From Bacteroidota bacterium (lineage in GTDB: Bacteria; Bacteroidota; Bacteroidia; Chitinophagales; Chitinophagaceae), in the NCBI GenBank assembly GCA_025361325.1, contig JANYAL010000113.1, positions 1-8,800 of the forward strand: a stretch of DNA of 8,800 bases, given 5' to 3'. The notes below the pieces were generated by a model. That model was not told the DNA's origin. It ran no database searches and worked only from the letters and a program-made list of their open reading frames with translations. This document shows positions 1 through 7,809 of this stretch, piece after piece (position 1 is the stretch's first letter; every line of letters begins with the position of its first letter). The position numbers and the translations under genes were made by a program.

Positions 1-594
1 GATTACAAAAGTCGGGAATTGTATGTATACTATTATGCTCCCCTTCTTTTTTCAGCTATTGAAAAAGAGATTGGGGAAGAAAAGATGTGGGAATGGATGA
101 AATCATTGCTGTTTTCGCCAACGATAATTACAAACTATACATTTTTCGAGCAGACTTTGAAGAAAGTAGTGAATGATAGAACGAAGTGTGACCGCCTTTT
201 TGAAAGATATTTCAATTCCGATAGTAGCTTTCAAAATGTTGTTTCAACACTCAATATTCAAACTGATGAATTGCAAAATTCAAAAGACGAAAAACCAGTT
301 ACAAAAACATACTACTATTTCTTCTTTTCTCGGCCCCTTACAGATATTGGCTCTTCCCAAAATAAGATGATTGTGCACACCGGGATTGGTCAAGTAACCT
401 GCACACCGGCTGAATTGCCCAAAATGGGTAAACGGATTGGTACAAGAGTTAAGGAAGAATGTAAGAATGATTCCGGAAGCACAAGCGATTTTAACACATT
501 TGATTCTATGGAATCGGCACAATCAGGACTAAAGAGATGGCTGGACAGATATAATAAAAATGGTACTATGCTTGTGAAAATATTAAAATTATAA
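1..594 (+). CDS. C-terminal part of an M1-like (gluzincin) peptidase with an unrecognised tail domain; 5' end outside window
   Basis: The frame is open from base 1, so this is the 3' end of a longer gene: 197 residues are visible before the TAA at 592-594, and the TTG at 19 is probably not a real start. Visible residues about 8-85 (YYYAPLLFSAIEKEIGEEKMW, then a TNYTFFEQTLKKVV segment and CDRLFERYFNSD) resemble the helical end of the M1 aminopeptidase catalytic region, where a Y-x-K/A-P-L-x-F-x-x-L-x-x-EIG pattern is common. The zinc motif HExxH would lie upstream and cannot be checked. From about residue 100 a different region begins (TYYYFFFSRPL, later a Thr/Ser-rich stretch and KRWLDRYNKNG near the end) that I do not recognise. 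The gene is AT-rich compared with the rest of the window (18/60 G+C at 241-300). No terminator is evident after the stop. The coding call is firm; the M1 assignment is moderate and rests on partial pattern similarity. Confidence 0.6.
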   Translation, partial: DYKSRELYVYYYAPLLFSAIEKEIGEEKMWEWMKSLLFSPTIITNYTFFEQTLKKVVNDRTKCDRLFERYFNSDSSFQNVVSTLNIQTDELQNSKDEKPVTKTYYYFFFSRPLTDIGSSQNKMIVHTGIGQVTCTPAELPKMGKRIGTRVKEECKNDSGSTSDFNTFDSMESAQSGLKRWLDRYNKNGTMLVKILKL

Positions 595-680
595 AAGCTA
601 CGCACAACAAAAAATTCAGCCGCCGTGGGTGATCTACTCTTCAAATATAAAAAAACTAACCTATTCAGCACGCCCCAGCC

Positions 681-746
681 TGGTCTCTGACCTGCGGGCA
701 GTGTGGGCTTATGAATTTAGGGGAACACCTGTACGGGCAGAGACTA
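681..746 (+). ncRNA. Candidate structured RNA hairpin, family unknown
   Basis: TGGTCTCTG at 681-689 can pair with CAGAGACTA at 738-746 (8 Watson-Crick pairs and one G-U), closing a 48-base loop. Inside the loop CAGTGT (699-704) can pair with ACACCTG (726-732) if one base is bulged, and the near-repeats CCTGCGGGCAG and CCTGTACGGGCAG lie on either side. GCGGGCAG (694-701) could alternatively pair with CTGCCTGC (851-858), so more than one fold is possible. The strand and the existence of a transcript are guesses. It could equally be a remnant of a decayed mobile element. Confidence 0.2.
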
Positions 747-1096
747 TTAGTGGGTAGTTGTTGAAAAAGAACCTAAAAGCTGTTCTTGGGCCTTCCTAGG
801 ATGCTATATCATCACTTCATTCTTTGGTATAGCCTCTTGTTGGGTGCTCGCTGCCTGCTTCCGTCATTCTTCCTCCAGCCTACCAGTTCAACCGGACTGT
901 GTCCGGGTTTATGTAATCGTAACCCCCTACTACAAATGCCCCTCCGGCGAAAGTTTTCCTTTACAGATTAATTTCGTTTTACTTGAAATAGCTTGAACAC
1001 TTGGGTCAGCGGGTCAAGGATAGGTAAATATCCTAAATTAACTGTAATTTAATTCCCGATATATACAGGTAGAAATAACAGACACAAGTGGCCCAT

Positions 1097-1104
1097 TATG
1101 TTTG
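1097..1104 (+). promoter_or_regulatory. Possible Bacteroidota -7 element (TAnnTTTG)
   Basis: TATGTTTG matches the TAnnTTTG -7 consensus known for Bacteroidota housekeeping promoters and lies about 155 bases before the metalloprotease start. No TTTG or TTG is present at the expected -33 spacing (roughly 1073-1076), so the match could be chance. It is the only good TAnnTTTG match I noticed in the upstream region. Confidence 0.2.
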
Positions 1105-1218
1105 AGTAAAAAATTGTTGTTTGGGGTGGAAACAATTGCGCCAGGGGAGCCAGGGGAAGAAGAGAATAATATTTCCGGTGAAACATTCAAGATTTCAGTA
1201 TCTTCCACATCTTTATAA

Positions 1219-1250
1219 ACTTTAAACCGATAATTATAAGACTTTAAACC
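1219..1250. repeat. 10-bp direct repeat ACTTTAAACC, 22-bp period, upstream of the protease gene
   Basis: ACTTTAAACC occurs at 1219-1228 and again, exactly, at 1241-1250. The starts are 22 bp apart, close to two helical turns, and the second copy ends 8 bases before the ATG at 1259. The repeat is seen directly. A role as an operator or activator site is only a possibility, and the second copy sits where a ribosome would bind, so translational control is also conceivable. Confidence 0.6.
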
Positions 1251-1258
1251 ATTGTATC

Positions 1259-3781
1259 ATGAAATTTCCCATTTTAGCATTGATCTTTCTTACAATCGCC
1301 GGTTCAGCACTAGCCCAGAAACAACCGGGCAAGACCGACTCCATTCCATCCGTTAAAGAGCTACCAAAGCCCGGTGGTCCTAAACCCTATAAAGATGTAA
1401 TCACCGGCAAGGCGGTCACCAGTAAAGGACTGTTCACGGTTCACCGCATCGAGGAAAAATTCTATTTCGAGATCGCCGATTCCATCCTGGGACGCGAGAT
1501 ACTGGCAGATATCCGTTATGGAAAAACCCCTGCCAGCGGAGGTTATGGAGGTTCACAACTGAACCAGCGGACTGTGAAATTTGAAAGAGGTCCGAGTAAT
1601 ATGATCTTTTTACGGGTGGTGACGCTGATGAACACAGCCGATTCTACCAGCAGCATATACAGGGCGGTCACCAATTCCAACCTGGACCCCATTGCCTTCG
1701 CATTCCCCGTGGCAGCATACGGAAAAGATTCGGTGTCCAATACCTCCAGTACCGTCATCGATGTCACAGATTTTTTTAAAGGCGATAACCAGCCCGTGAG
1801 CCTTACGCCCGGTATCAAAAGGAATATGAACCTGTCTGGTATCGCGGCAGACCGGTCCTATATACAAAGTATCAAAACCTATCCCATCAACACCGAAATA
1901 AGAACCGTAAAGACCTACAATACCAACCCGGGTGGTGGTCCGCCTACCCCCTTTTCCCAGACCCTGCCCGCAGCTGATGCCGCCGGCGCTGTTACCATGG
2001 AACTGAATACCTCTTTCCTCCTCTTGCCGAAAGTACCTATGATACGCAGGCTCTTCGATCCAAGGGTGGGTTTCTTTTCGGATGAATATACGGTGTACAG
2101 CGATGACCAGCAAAGGGTAGATAAGCAAGTATTTGCCATCCGCCATCGCCTGGAACCCAGGCCGGAAGATATGGAAAAATACAAGCGGGGCGAACTGGTG
2201 GAACCACAAAAGCAGATCGTTTATTATATAGATCCCGCTACACCTAAGAAATGGAGGCCTTACCTGATCGCCGGCATCAACGACTGGCAGAAATCATTTG
2301 AAAAAGCAGGATTCAAAAATGCCATTATCGGAAAAGAATGGCCTGAGCATGATACCACCATGAGCCTCGAGGATGCCCGCTTCTGTGTGCTACGCTATTT
2401 TGCCTCTGATATCGAGAACGCTTATGGGCCGAATGTGAACGATCCCCGCAGCGGAGAAGTGCTGGAAAGCCATATCGGCTGGTTCCATAATGTGATGAAA
2501 CTGCTGCATGACTGGTATTTTGTTCAAACCGCAGCCGTTGACCCCAGGGCCCGTAAGATGAAGTTCGATGATGAACTGATGGGCAACCTGATACGCTTCG
2601 TGTCTTCGCATGAAGTGGGCCATACCCTGGGCCTGCAGCATAACATGGGCAGCAGCAGCCAGACGCCGGTAGAGAAACTGCGCGATAAAGCCTGGGTGGA
2701 GGCCAACGGACATACCGCCTCCATCATGGACTATGCCCGCTTCAACTATGTGGCGCAGCCCGAAGACAATATATCCGAATCAGGACTCTTTCCCCGCATC
2801 GGTGATTACGACAGGTGGGCCATCCAGTGGGGATACACCTATACCGGCGAAAACGATGTGGAAAAGGACAAGAAGATCAATAACAAATGGATCATCGACA
2901 GCCTGGCCGCCAACCACCGCTTATGGTTCGGTTCGGGCAATGATGATCCACGGGTACAGACGGAATGCATCGGCGATGATAATATGAAAGCCAGTGAATA
3001 CGGTATTAAGAACCTGAAACGTATTATCACCCACCTGAATGAGTGGACGAAGGAAGACAATGACAAATATGAGAACCTGGATGAAATGTACGGGGAGATC
3101 GTTGGTCAGTTTGGTAGATATATGGGACATGTAAGCTCCAATGTTGGCGGTGTGTATGAAACACTCAAGAGCGTAGAAGAGAAAGGCGATGTGTACGAAC
3201 TTACGCCGAAAGCAATCCAGAAAGAAGCCGTAGCCTTCCTGAACCGGAATATTTTTCAAACACCTGCCTGGCTGCTGGACAGGGATATCCTGAACAAGAT
3301 CACCAGCCCGGCATCCAGCGAAGCCGTGGCCAACCTGCAGATCCGTGTGGTAAATAGCCTTGTTTCCGGGAATCGTTTGTATAAACTGAATGTGGCGGCC
3401 AACCGTTATGGCCCCTCCAGTACCTATACCATCGATGAATTGTTAAGTGATGTGGAAGCAGGAATCTTCAGTGAACTGGCGGGCAACAGCGCCGTGGATG
3501 GTTACCGGCGAAACCTGCAGAAGGCTTATGTGGAGAACCTGATTGGCCTGATCAACCCCGCAGCAACCTTTCAGACCTTCACATTCACGAATGGAAATTT
3601 TAGGATAAATGATGTAAACATAAAGAATACGGATATACCATCCATCGCCCGGGGACACCTCACGGCCCTGCGAAACCGTTTCAATACGGCGGCATTGGCC
3701 ATCCCTGATAGGATCACCAGGTTTCATGTACAGGACCTGTCTGAACGGATCAGGAATGCATTCAACCCCGTTGGAAAATAG
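1259..3781 (+). CDS. Secreted zinc-dependent metalloprotease (DUF5118/DUF5117/DUF4953 type, metzincin motif)
   Basis: An 840-residue protein, likely exported. Residues 1-19 form a signal peptide (Lys2, hydrophobic stretch, ending SALA before Gln20), predicting signal peptidase I cleavage after Ala19; no lipobox Cys is present. The region from about 42 (KPYKDVITGKA) to 290 fits the N-terminal DUF5118/DUF5117 domains that accompany this Bacteroidota-rich protease group. The catalytic domain contains H451-E-V-G-H455-T-L-G-L-Q-H461, a complete HExxHxxGxxH zinc site, with Glu452 as the expected general base and a Met-turn candidate at Met490 (SIMDYARFNY). The length is typical of the family, and no T9SS-type C-terminal sorting domain is apparent. 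The likely role is periplasmic or extracellular peptide hydrolysis; the substrate is unknown. The ATG at 1259 is chosen because it directly precedes the signal peptide. No clear Shine-Dalgarno sequence is seen, which is usual in Bacteroidota. The gene stands alone and converges on the methionine operon. Confidence 0.93.
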   Translation: MKFPILALIFLTIAGSALAQKQPGKTDSIPSVKELPKPGGPKPYKDVITGKAVTSKGLFTVHRIEEKFYFEIADSILGREILADIRYGKTPASGGYGGSQLNQRTVKFERGPSNMIFLRVVTLMNTADSTSSIYRAVTNSNLDPIAFAFPVAAYGKDSVSNTSSTVIDVTDFFKGDNQPVSLTPGIKRNMNLSGIAADRSYIQSIKTYPINTEIRTVKTYNTNPGGGPPTPFSQTLPAADAAGAVTMELNTSFLLLPKVPMIRRLFDPRVGFFSDEYTVYSDDQQRVDKQVFAIRHRLEPRPEDMEKYKRGELVEPQKQIVYYIDPATPKKWRPYLIAGINDWQKSFEKAGFKNAIIGKEWPEHDTTMSLEDARFCVLRYFASDIENAYGPNVNDPRSGEVLESHIGWFHNVMKLLHDWYFVQTAAVDPRARKMKFDDELMGNLIRFVSSHEVGHTLGLQHNMGSSSQTPVEKLRDKAWVEANGHTASIMDYARFNYVAQPEDNISESGLFPRIGDYDRWAIQWGYTYTGENDVEKDKKINNKWIIDSLAANHRLWFGSGNDDPRVQTECIGDDNMKASEYGIKNLKRIITHLNEWTKEDNDKYENLDEMYGEIVGQFGRYMGHVSSNVGGVYETLKSVEEKGDVYELTPKAIQKEAVAFLNRNIFQTPAWLLDRDILNKITSPASSEAVANLQIRVVNSLVSGNRLYKLNVAANRYGPSSTYTIDELLSDVEAGIFSELAGNSAVDGYRRNLQKAYVENLIGLINPAATFQTFTFTNGNFRINDVNIKNTDIPSIARGHLTALRNRFNTAALAIPDRITRFHVQDLSERIRNAFNPVGK

Positions 3782-3789
3782 TTCAAAGA

Positions 3790-3816
3790 CCTGGCGGTTA
3801 GGAAAATTCCGCCAGG
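3790..3816 (+). terminator. Terminator-like hairpin after the metalloprotease gene
   Basis: CCTGGCGG (3790-3797) and CCGCCAGG (3809-3816) form a perfect 8-bp GC-rich stem around an 11-base loop, starting 8 bases after the stop codon. It is followed by CCTTTGG rather than a long T tract, so intrinsic termination would be moderate at best. On the opposite strand the stem is followed by TCTTTG, so it might act in both directions between the convergent genes. Confidence 0.55.
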
Positions 3817-3841
3817 CCTTTGGAAAGGTTCAGGATGCTAT

Positions 3842-3874
3842 CAGGTTGCAGACAGGTTGCAGACAGGTTGCAGG
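3842..3874. repeat. Three tandem copies of an 11-bp unit
   Basis: CAGGTTGCAGA is present at 3842-3852 and 3853-3863, with a third copy at 3864-3874 that ends in G instead of A. Three contiguous short units without spacers are a simple tandem repeat, not a CRISPR array. The unit recurs in inverted orientation at 3913-3928. Confidence 0.9.
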
Positions 3875-3938
3875 ATTTAGCTTGCTTTCCCTATGCTGTA
3901 CACTTGCTGTCCGCAACCTGTCTGCAACAAAAGTCTGC
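3848..3938. repeat. Long imperfect inverted repeat between convergent genes
   Basis: GTTGCAGACAGGTTGC (3856-3871, also in register at 3845-3860) is the exact reverse complement of GCAACCTGTCTGCAAC at 3913-3928. In the inner register the stem can be extended outward by GCAGAC (3848-3853) with GTCTGC (3933-3938) across a small internal loop, giving about 22 paired bases around a 41-base loop. Because the left arm is triplicated, the hairpin can form in two registers. It lies between two converging transcription units, so a transcription barrier or transcript-end stabiliser is plausible. No T tract follows on the + strand. An element relic is the alternative. Confidence 0.6.
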
Positions 3939-4030
3939 CATGTCCATCGCCCGGCCGCCAATTCCGCCAAATCCGACAGCAATTCATTTTTATTGTAATG
4001 GTTCGGTAGTTTTGTTTCACAAGACCTGAA

Positions 4031-4045
4031 GGATTTTAAAAATCC
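4031..4045 (-). terminator. Weak AT-rich palindrome after hom
   Basis: GGATTTT (4031-4037) and AAAATCC (4039-4045) are complementary around a single base, 21 bases beyond the hom stop codon on the minus strand. The hairpin would be AT-rich with a very tight loop and is not followed by a T tract, so it is only a weak candidate for the operon's transcript end. The 3913-3938 arm further along is an alternative. Confidence 0.2.
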
Positions 4046-4066
4046 GGCAGTTCTTGCGGAAATAAC

Positions 4067-5332
4067 TTAGGCGGATACAGCCACACCTGCCAGTTTAAGG
4101 CTCTGCAAGCTGATCTTCCGGTAATCAACTGATTCTACAATCGGATCCGGACAAAGGATCAGCGATATGCCCGGTTGCTTCCACCAGTTGCTTTCGGATA
4201 ATTTACCTGCGTGTATGACACCGATCAGCCAGCTATGACTGAATTCATTGTGCCATTCCTCGATCCATTCGAATTCATCTTTGTTGATCTTACCGATCTC
4301 ATCCACGCTCAGGAATACCTTCAGGTAAAAATCATTGCTCAGCGTGGTGGCGGGCAGGTTACGGATCTTCCTGTACTCGTACCTGTAATTATACCGCAGG
4401 GCTGAGATATCGCTCAGCACGGCAGAGGCGGTGGGAAAGGCCCCGGCACCCTTGCCCTTAAAGAAATGTTTGTCGGCAAAGGCGCTTTCTGTGATGACCG
4501 CGTTGAATTCATTGTGTACATGAAAGAGGTCGTCCTGTTCGGTCACGAACTGCGGCAGTACAAATGCGGCCAGTTTTCCGTTCTCCAGCTTGGTGGCATT
4601 GGCTACCAGTTTGATGCTGTATTTTTTTTCTTTGGCCACCAGGGCATCTTGCAGGGATACCGACTCAATACCGTTAAAGATGAACTGTTTGGGTTTTGTG
4701 ATCGTGCCAAACGCATGGGCCAGCAATATACAGAGCTTGTTGGCTGCATCAAAGCCACCAATATCCAGTTTGGGATCCGACTCGGCAAAACCCAGTTGCT
4801 GTGCCAGACGCAGGGCCTGCTGAAATTCAACCTGTTCCTCGAACATCCGGGTCAGGATGAAATTAGTGGAGCCGTTGATGATGCCGCGGAAAGATTTCAG
4901 CAGGTCATTGTCGTAATACTCTTCCAGGTTGCGTACGATGGGCATGCTGGCGCAGCAGGCCGCTTCATAGAGAAAGGGCGCCTGGTATTGCTGCTGCAGC
5001 TCCAGCAATTCCTCAAAATGTTCGGCGATCATCTTCTTATTGGCGCTTACCACGGCCTTACCTTTCTGAAGTGCGGTCTTCACAATTTCGAAAGCGGCGT
5101 CTGCATCATCGATGAGCTCAACTATTACATTGATCTGCTCATCATTCAACAGCGCAGAAGCATCCGTGGTGAAGAATTCAGGGGCAATGCTCCGGGGTTT
5201 ATCGGGATGCCGGATGCATATCCTGGAGATGGTGGTACTGAGGGTGGGTGTGCTGTGCAGCACATCGTACAATCCTTTTCCTACGGTGCCGAAGCCAAAG
5301 AGACCGATGATGAGTTGTTTGCTGTTGTCCAT
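4067..5332 (-). CDS. hom: Homoserine dehydrogenase, monofunctional
   Basis: Catalyses NAD(P)H-dependent reduction of aspartate 4-semialdehyde to homoserine, the branch point for methionine and threonine; cytosolic. The 421-residue protein begins with a Rossmann nucleotide-binding motif (G13-F-G-T-V-G18) and has the SANKK segment (96-100). The family signature G150-I-I-N-G-S-T-N-F-I-L-T-R-M is present, followed by ESDPKLDIGGFDAANKL. Glu184, Asp195 and Lys199 have the spacing of the catalytic residues in yeast Hom6. GKGAGAFPTASAV (about 293-305) closes the catalytic region. There is no aspartokinase fusion. The last 90 or so residues (from NDFYLKVFLSVDEIG) sit where an ACT domain occurs in regulated homologues but diverge strongly after the first strand, so feedback control is uncertain. 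The ATG lies 3 bases after the metX stop codon, implying translational coupling. It is the last gene of the visible operon. Confidence 0.95.
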   Translation of the reverse strand: MDNSKQLIIGLFGFGTVGKGLYDVLHSTPTLSTTISRICIRHPDKPRSIAPEFFTTDASALLNDEQINVIVELIDDADAAFEIVKTALQKGKAVVSANKKMIAEHFEELLELQQQYQAPFLYEAACCASMPIVRNLEEYYDNDLLKSFRGIINGSTNFILTRMFEEQVEFQQALRLAQQLGFAESDPKLDIGGFDAANKLCILLAHAFGTITKPKQFIFNGIESVSLQDALVAKEKKYSIKLVANATKLENGKLAAFVLPQFVTEQDDLFHVHNEFNAVITESAFADKHFFKGKGAGAFPTASAVLSDISALRYNYRYEYRKIRNLPATTLSNDFYLKVFLSVDEIGKINKDEFEWIEEWHNEFSHSWLIGVIHAGKLSESNWWKQPGISLILCPDPIVESVDYRKISLQSLKLAGVAVSA

Positions 5333-5335
5333 ACA

Positions 5336-6388
5336 TTAATTGAGTAATTTTTTTTCAATTTGGTTAACCTGCTCCATCCGGAGAAAGCGCCTGATACTGT
5401 TATTGATCTGTTCATGTTCCATCAGGAAGCCATCATGGCCATAGGATGAATCGATCAGTTGGAAGCCGGCATGATGTATATGTGCCGCCAGGAATTCCTG
5501 TTCAGACTGCGGGAACAGTATGTCGGTGGTAAGGCTCAGCACCAGGGTCTTTGCCTTGATGCATTGCAGTGCGTCAATGACCGTATTCCTGTTCCTGCCC
5601 AGGTTGTGCGTATCCATACTTCTGCTCAGGAAATAATAGCTGAAGGCATTGAAGCGCCTGGCCAGTTTTTCTCCCTGGTATCGCTGGTACGATTCGCTTT
5701 TGAAGTCACTGACCAGTTCATTGTTCTCATCAGACTGGTATGCCTGGTAGGTGCGGTAATTCCGGTACGAGAGCAGGGCCACAGCCCTGGCGATCTTCAT
5801 ACCCTCCATCCCCGCCGTGGGGTGATTCTCTTTCCAGGTGCTGTCTGCCTCTATACACATCCGTTGGGTGGCATTGAAGGCGATGCCCCAGGCAGAATGA
5901 CGGGCATTGGTGGCAAAGGGCACGATATGTTCAAACAGTGCGGGTTCTTCCACGGCCCATTCCAGCAACTGCTGTCCGCCCATACTGCCGCCGATCCCCA
6001 GATAGATCCTGTTAATACCGAGTGTATCCTTCAATAAGCGATAGGCCCTCACCATATCCCGGATGGTGAAGGGGGGGAAGTTGTGGTAATAAGGCGCACC
6101 GGTGACCGGGTCGGTTTCCAGCGGGCCCATGCTGCCATAACAACTTCCGGGCATGTTCACGCAGATGATGAAATACTTTCCGGGATCAAGGATACGATCG
6201 CTTCCGAAGAGTCCGCTCCACCATTCGGGCACGTTGGCATTGGCCGTGAGTGCATGAAACACCCAGATCACATTGCTCTTATGGGTATTCATTGTTCCGA
6301 ATGTATTATAGGCCAGTACCAGTTCAGATAATTCCCGGCCCGATTCTAACCGGAACGGGTAACTGGTGGTAAACACTTGATGACTCAT
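5336..6388 (-). CDS. metX: Homoserine O-acetyltransferase (MetX type, alpha/beta hydrolase fold)
   Basis: Transfers an acyl group, most likely acetyl from acetyl-CoA, to the homoserine hydroxyl, activating it for sulfur incorporation; cytosolic. The 350-residue protein shows the MetX plan: an N-terminal LAYNTFGTMN segment, HALTANANVPEWW (oxyanion region), NMPGSCYGSMGP, the nucleophile elbow G133-G-S135-M-G-G138, a helical lid (about 170-260, including ALLSYRNYRTYQ), then Asp289 (TTDILFPQ) and His318 (YGHDGF). Ser135-Asp289-His318 form the expected catalytic triad. It is unrelated to the MetA acyltransferase family. Some MetX-fold enzymes use succinyl-CoA, and I cannot settle the donor by eye; the adjacent metY favours acetyl. 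The gene lies between metY (37 bases upstream) and hom (3 bases downstream), so its product feeds MetY and consumes that of Hom. Confidence 0.93.
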   Translation of the reverse strand: MSHQVFTTSYPFRLESGRELSELVLAYNTFGTMNTHKSNVIWVFHALTANANVPEWWSGLFGSDRILDPGKYFIICVNMPGSCYGSMGPLETDPVTGAPYYHNFPPFTIRDMVRAYRLLKDTLGINRIYLGIGGSMGGQQLLEWAVEEPALFEHIVPFATNARHSAWGIAFNATQRMCIEADSTWKENHPTAGMEGMKIARAVALLSYRNYRTYQAYQSDENNELVSDFKSESYQRYQGEKLARRFNAFSYYFLSRSMDTHNLGRNRNTVIDALQCIKAKTLVLSLTTDILFPQSEQEFLAAHIHHAGFQLIDSSYGHDGFLMEHEQINNSIRRFLRMEQVNQIEKKLLN

Positions 6389-6426
6389 GGGCTACAGGGT
6401 ATAGTAGTATTTTTAACATGCATGGA

Positions 6427-7809
<1,383 letters not shown>

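Larger units (their letters stand above)
595..1258. other. 664-base gene-less region with possible structured RNA and short repeats
   Basis: No convincing gene is visible. The only ORF of any size (786-971, TTG start, 61 codons) has low-complexity, Cys/Leu/Pro-rich content and no family resemblance. The stretch from about 671 to 960 is richer in G+C than its flanks and contains several complementary segments: 681-689 with 738-746 (9 bp including one G-U), 767-772 with 782-787 (6 bp, 9-base loop), and 892-897 with 901-906 (CCGGAC/GTCCGG). The region from about 1020 to 1258 is AT-rich and looks like an ordinary upstream region. It holds a 9-bp tandem duplication (GCCAGGGGA at 1140-1148 and 1149-1157). 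I cannot match the region to tmRNA, RNase P RNA, 6S RNA or a group II intron end: no domain V-like hairpin and no tmRNA 3' end are visible. Confidence 0.6.

Noticed and set aside
671..960. Group II intron end, tmRNA or RNase P RNA
   Set aside because: I could not find a domain V-like hairpin, a tmRNA-type 3' end or RNase P conserved segments, so no family can be assigned.
786..971. 61-codon + strand open frame with TTG start
   Set aside because: No ribosome-binding context, an unusual Cys/Leu/Pro-rich composition and overlap with complementary segments suggest it is not translated.
1610..2209. 199-codon minus-strand open frame inside the metalloprotease gene
   Set aside because: It overlaps a well-supported gene in full and shows no coherent domain.
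3842..3874. Possible CRISPR array
   Set aside because: The 11-bp units are directly adjacent without spacers and there are no cas genes, so this is a simple tandem repeat.
3726..3998. 90-codon + strand open frame running past the protease stop codon
   Set aside because: It overlaps the end of the protease gene out of frame and continues through the 11-bp repeats and hairpins, so it looks non-coding.
4466..5347. 293-codon open frame on the + strand opposite hom
   Set aside because: It lies wholly opposite a clear homoserine dehydrogenase, shows no recognisable domain, and is explained by codon bias on the coding strand.
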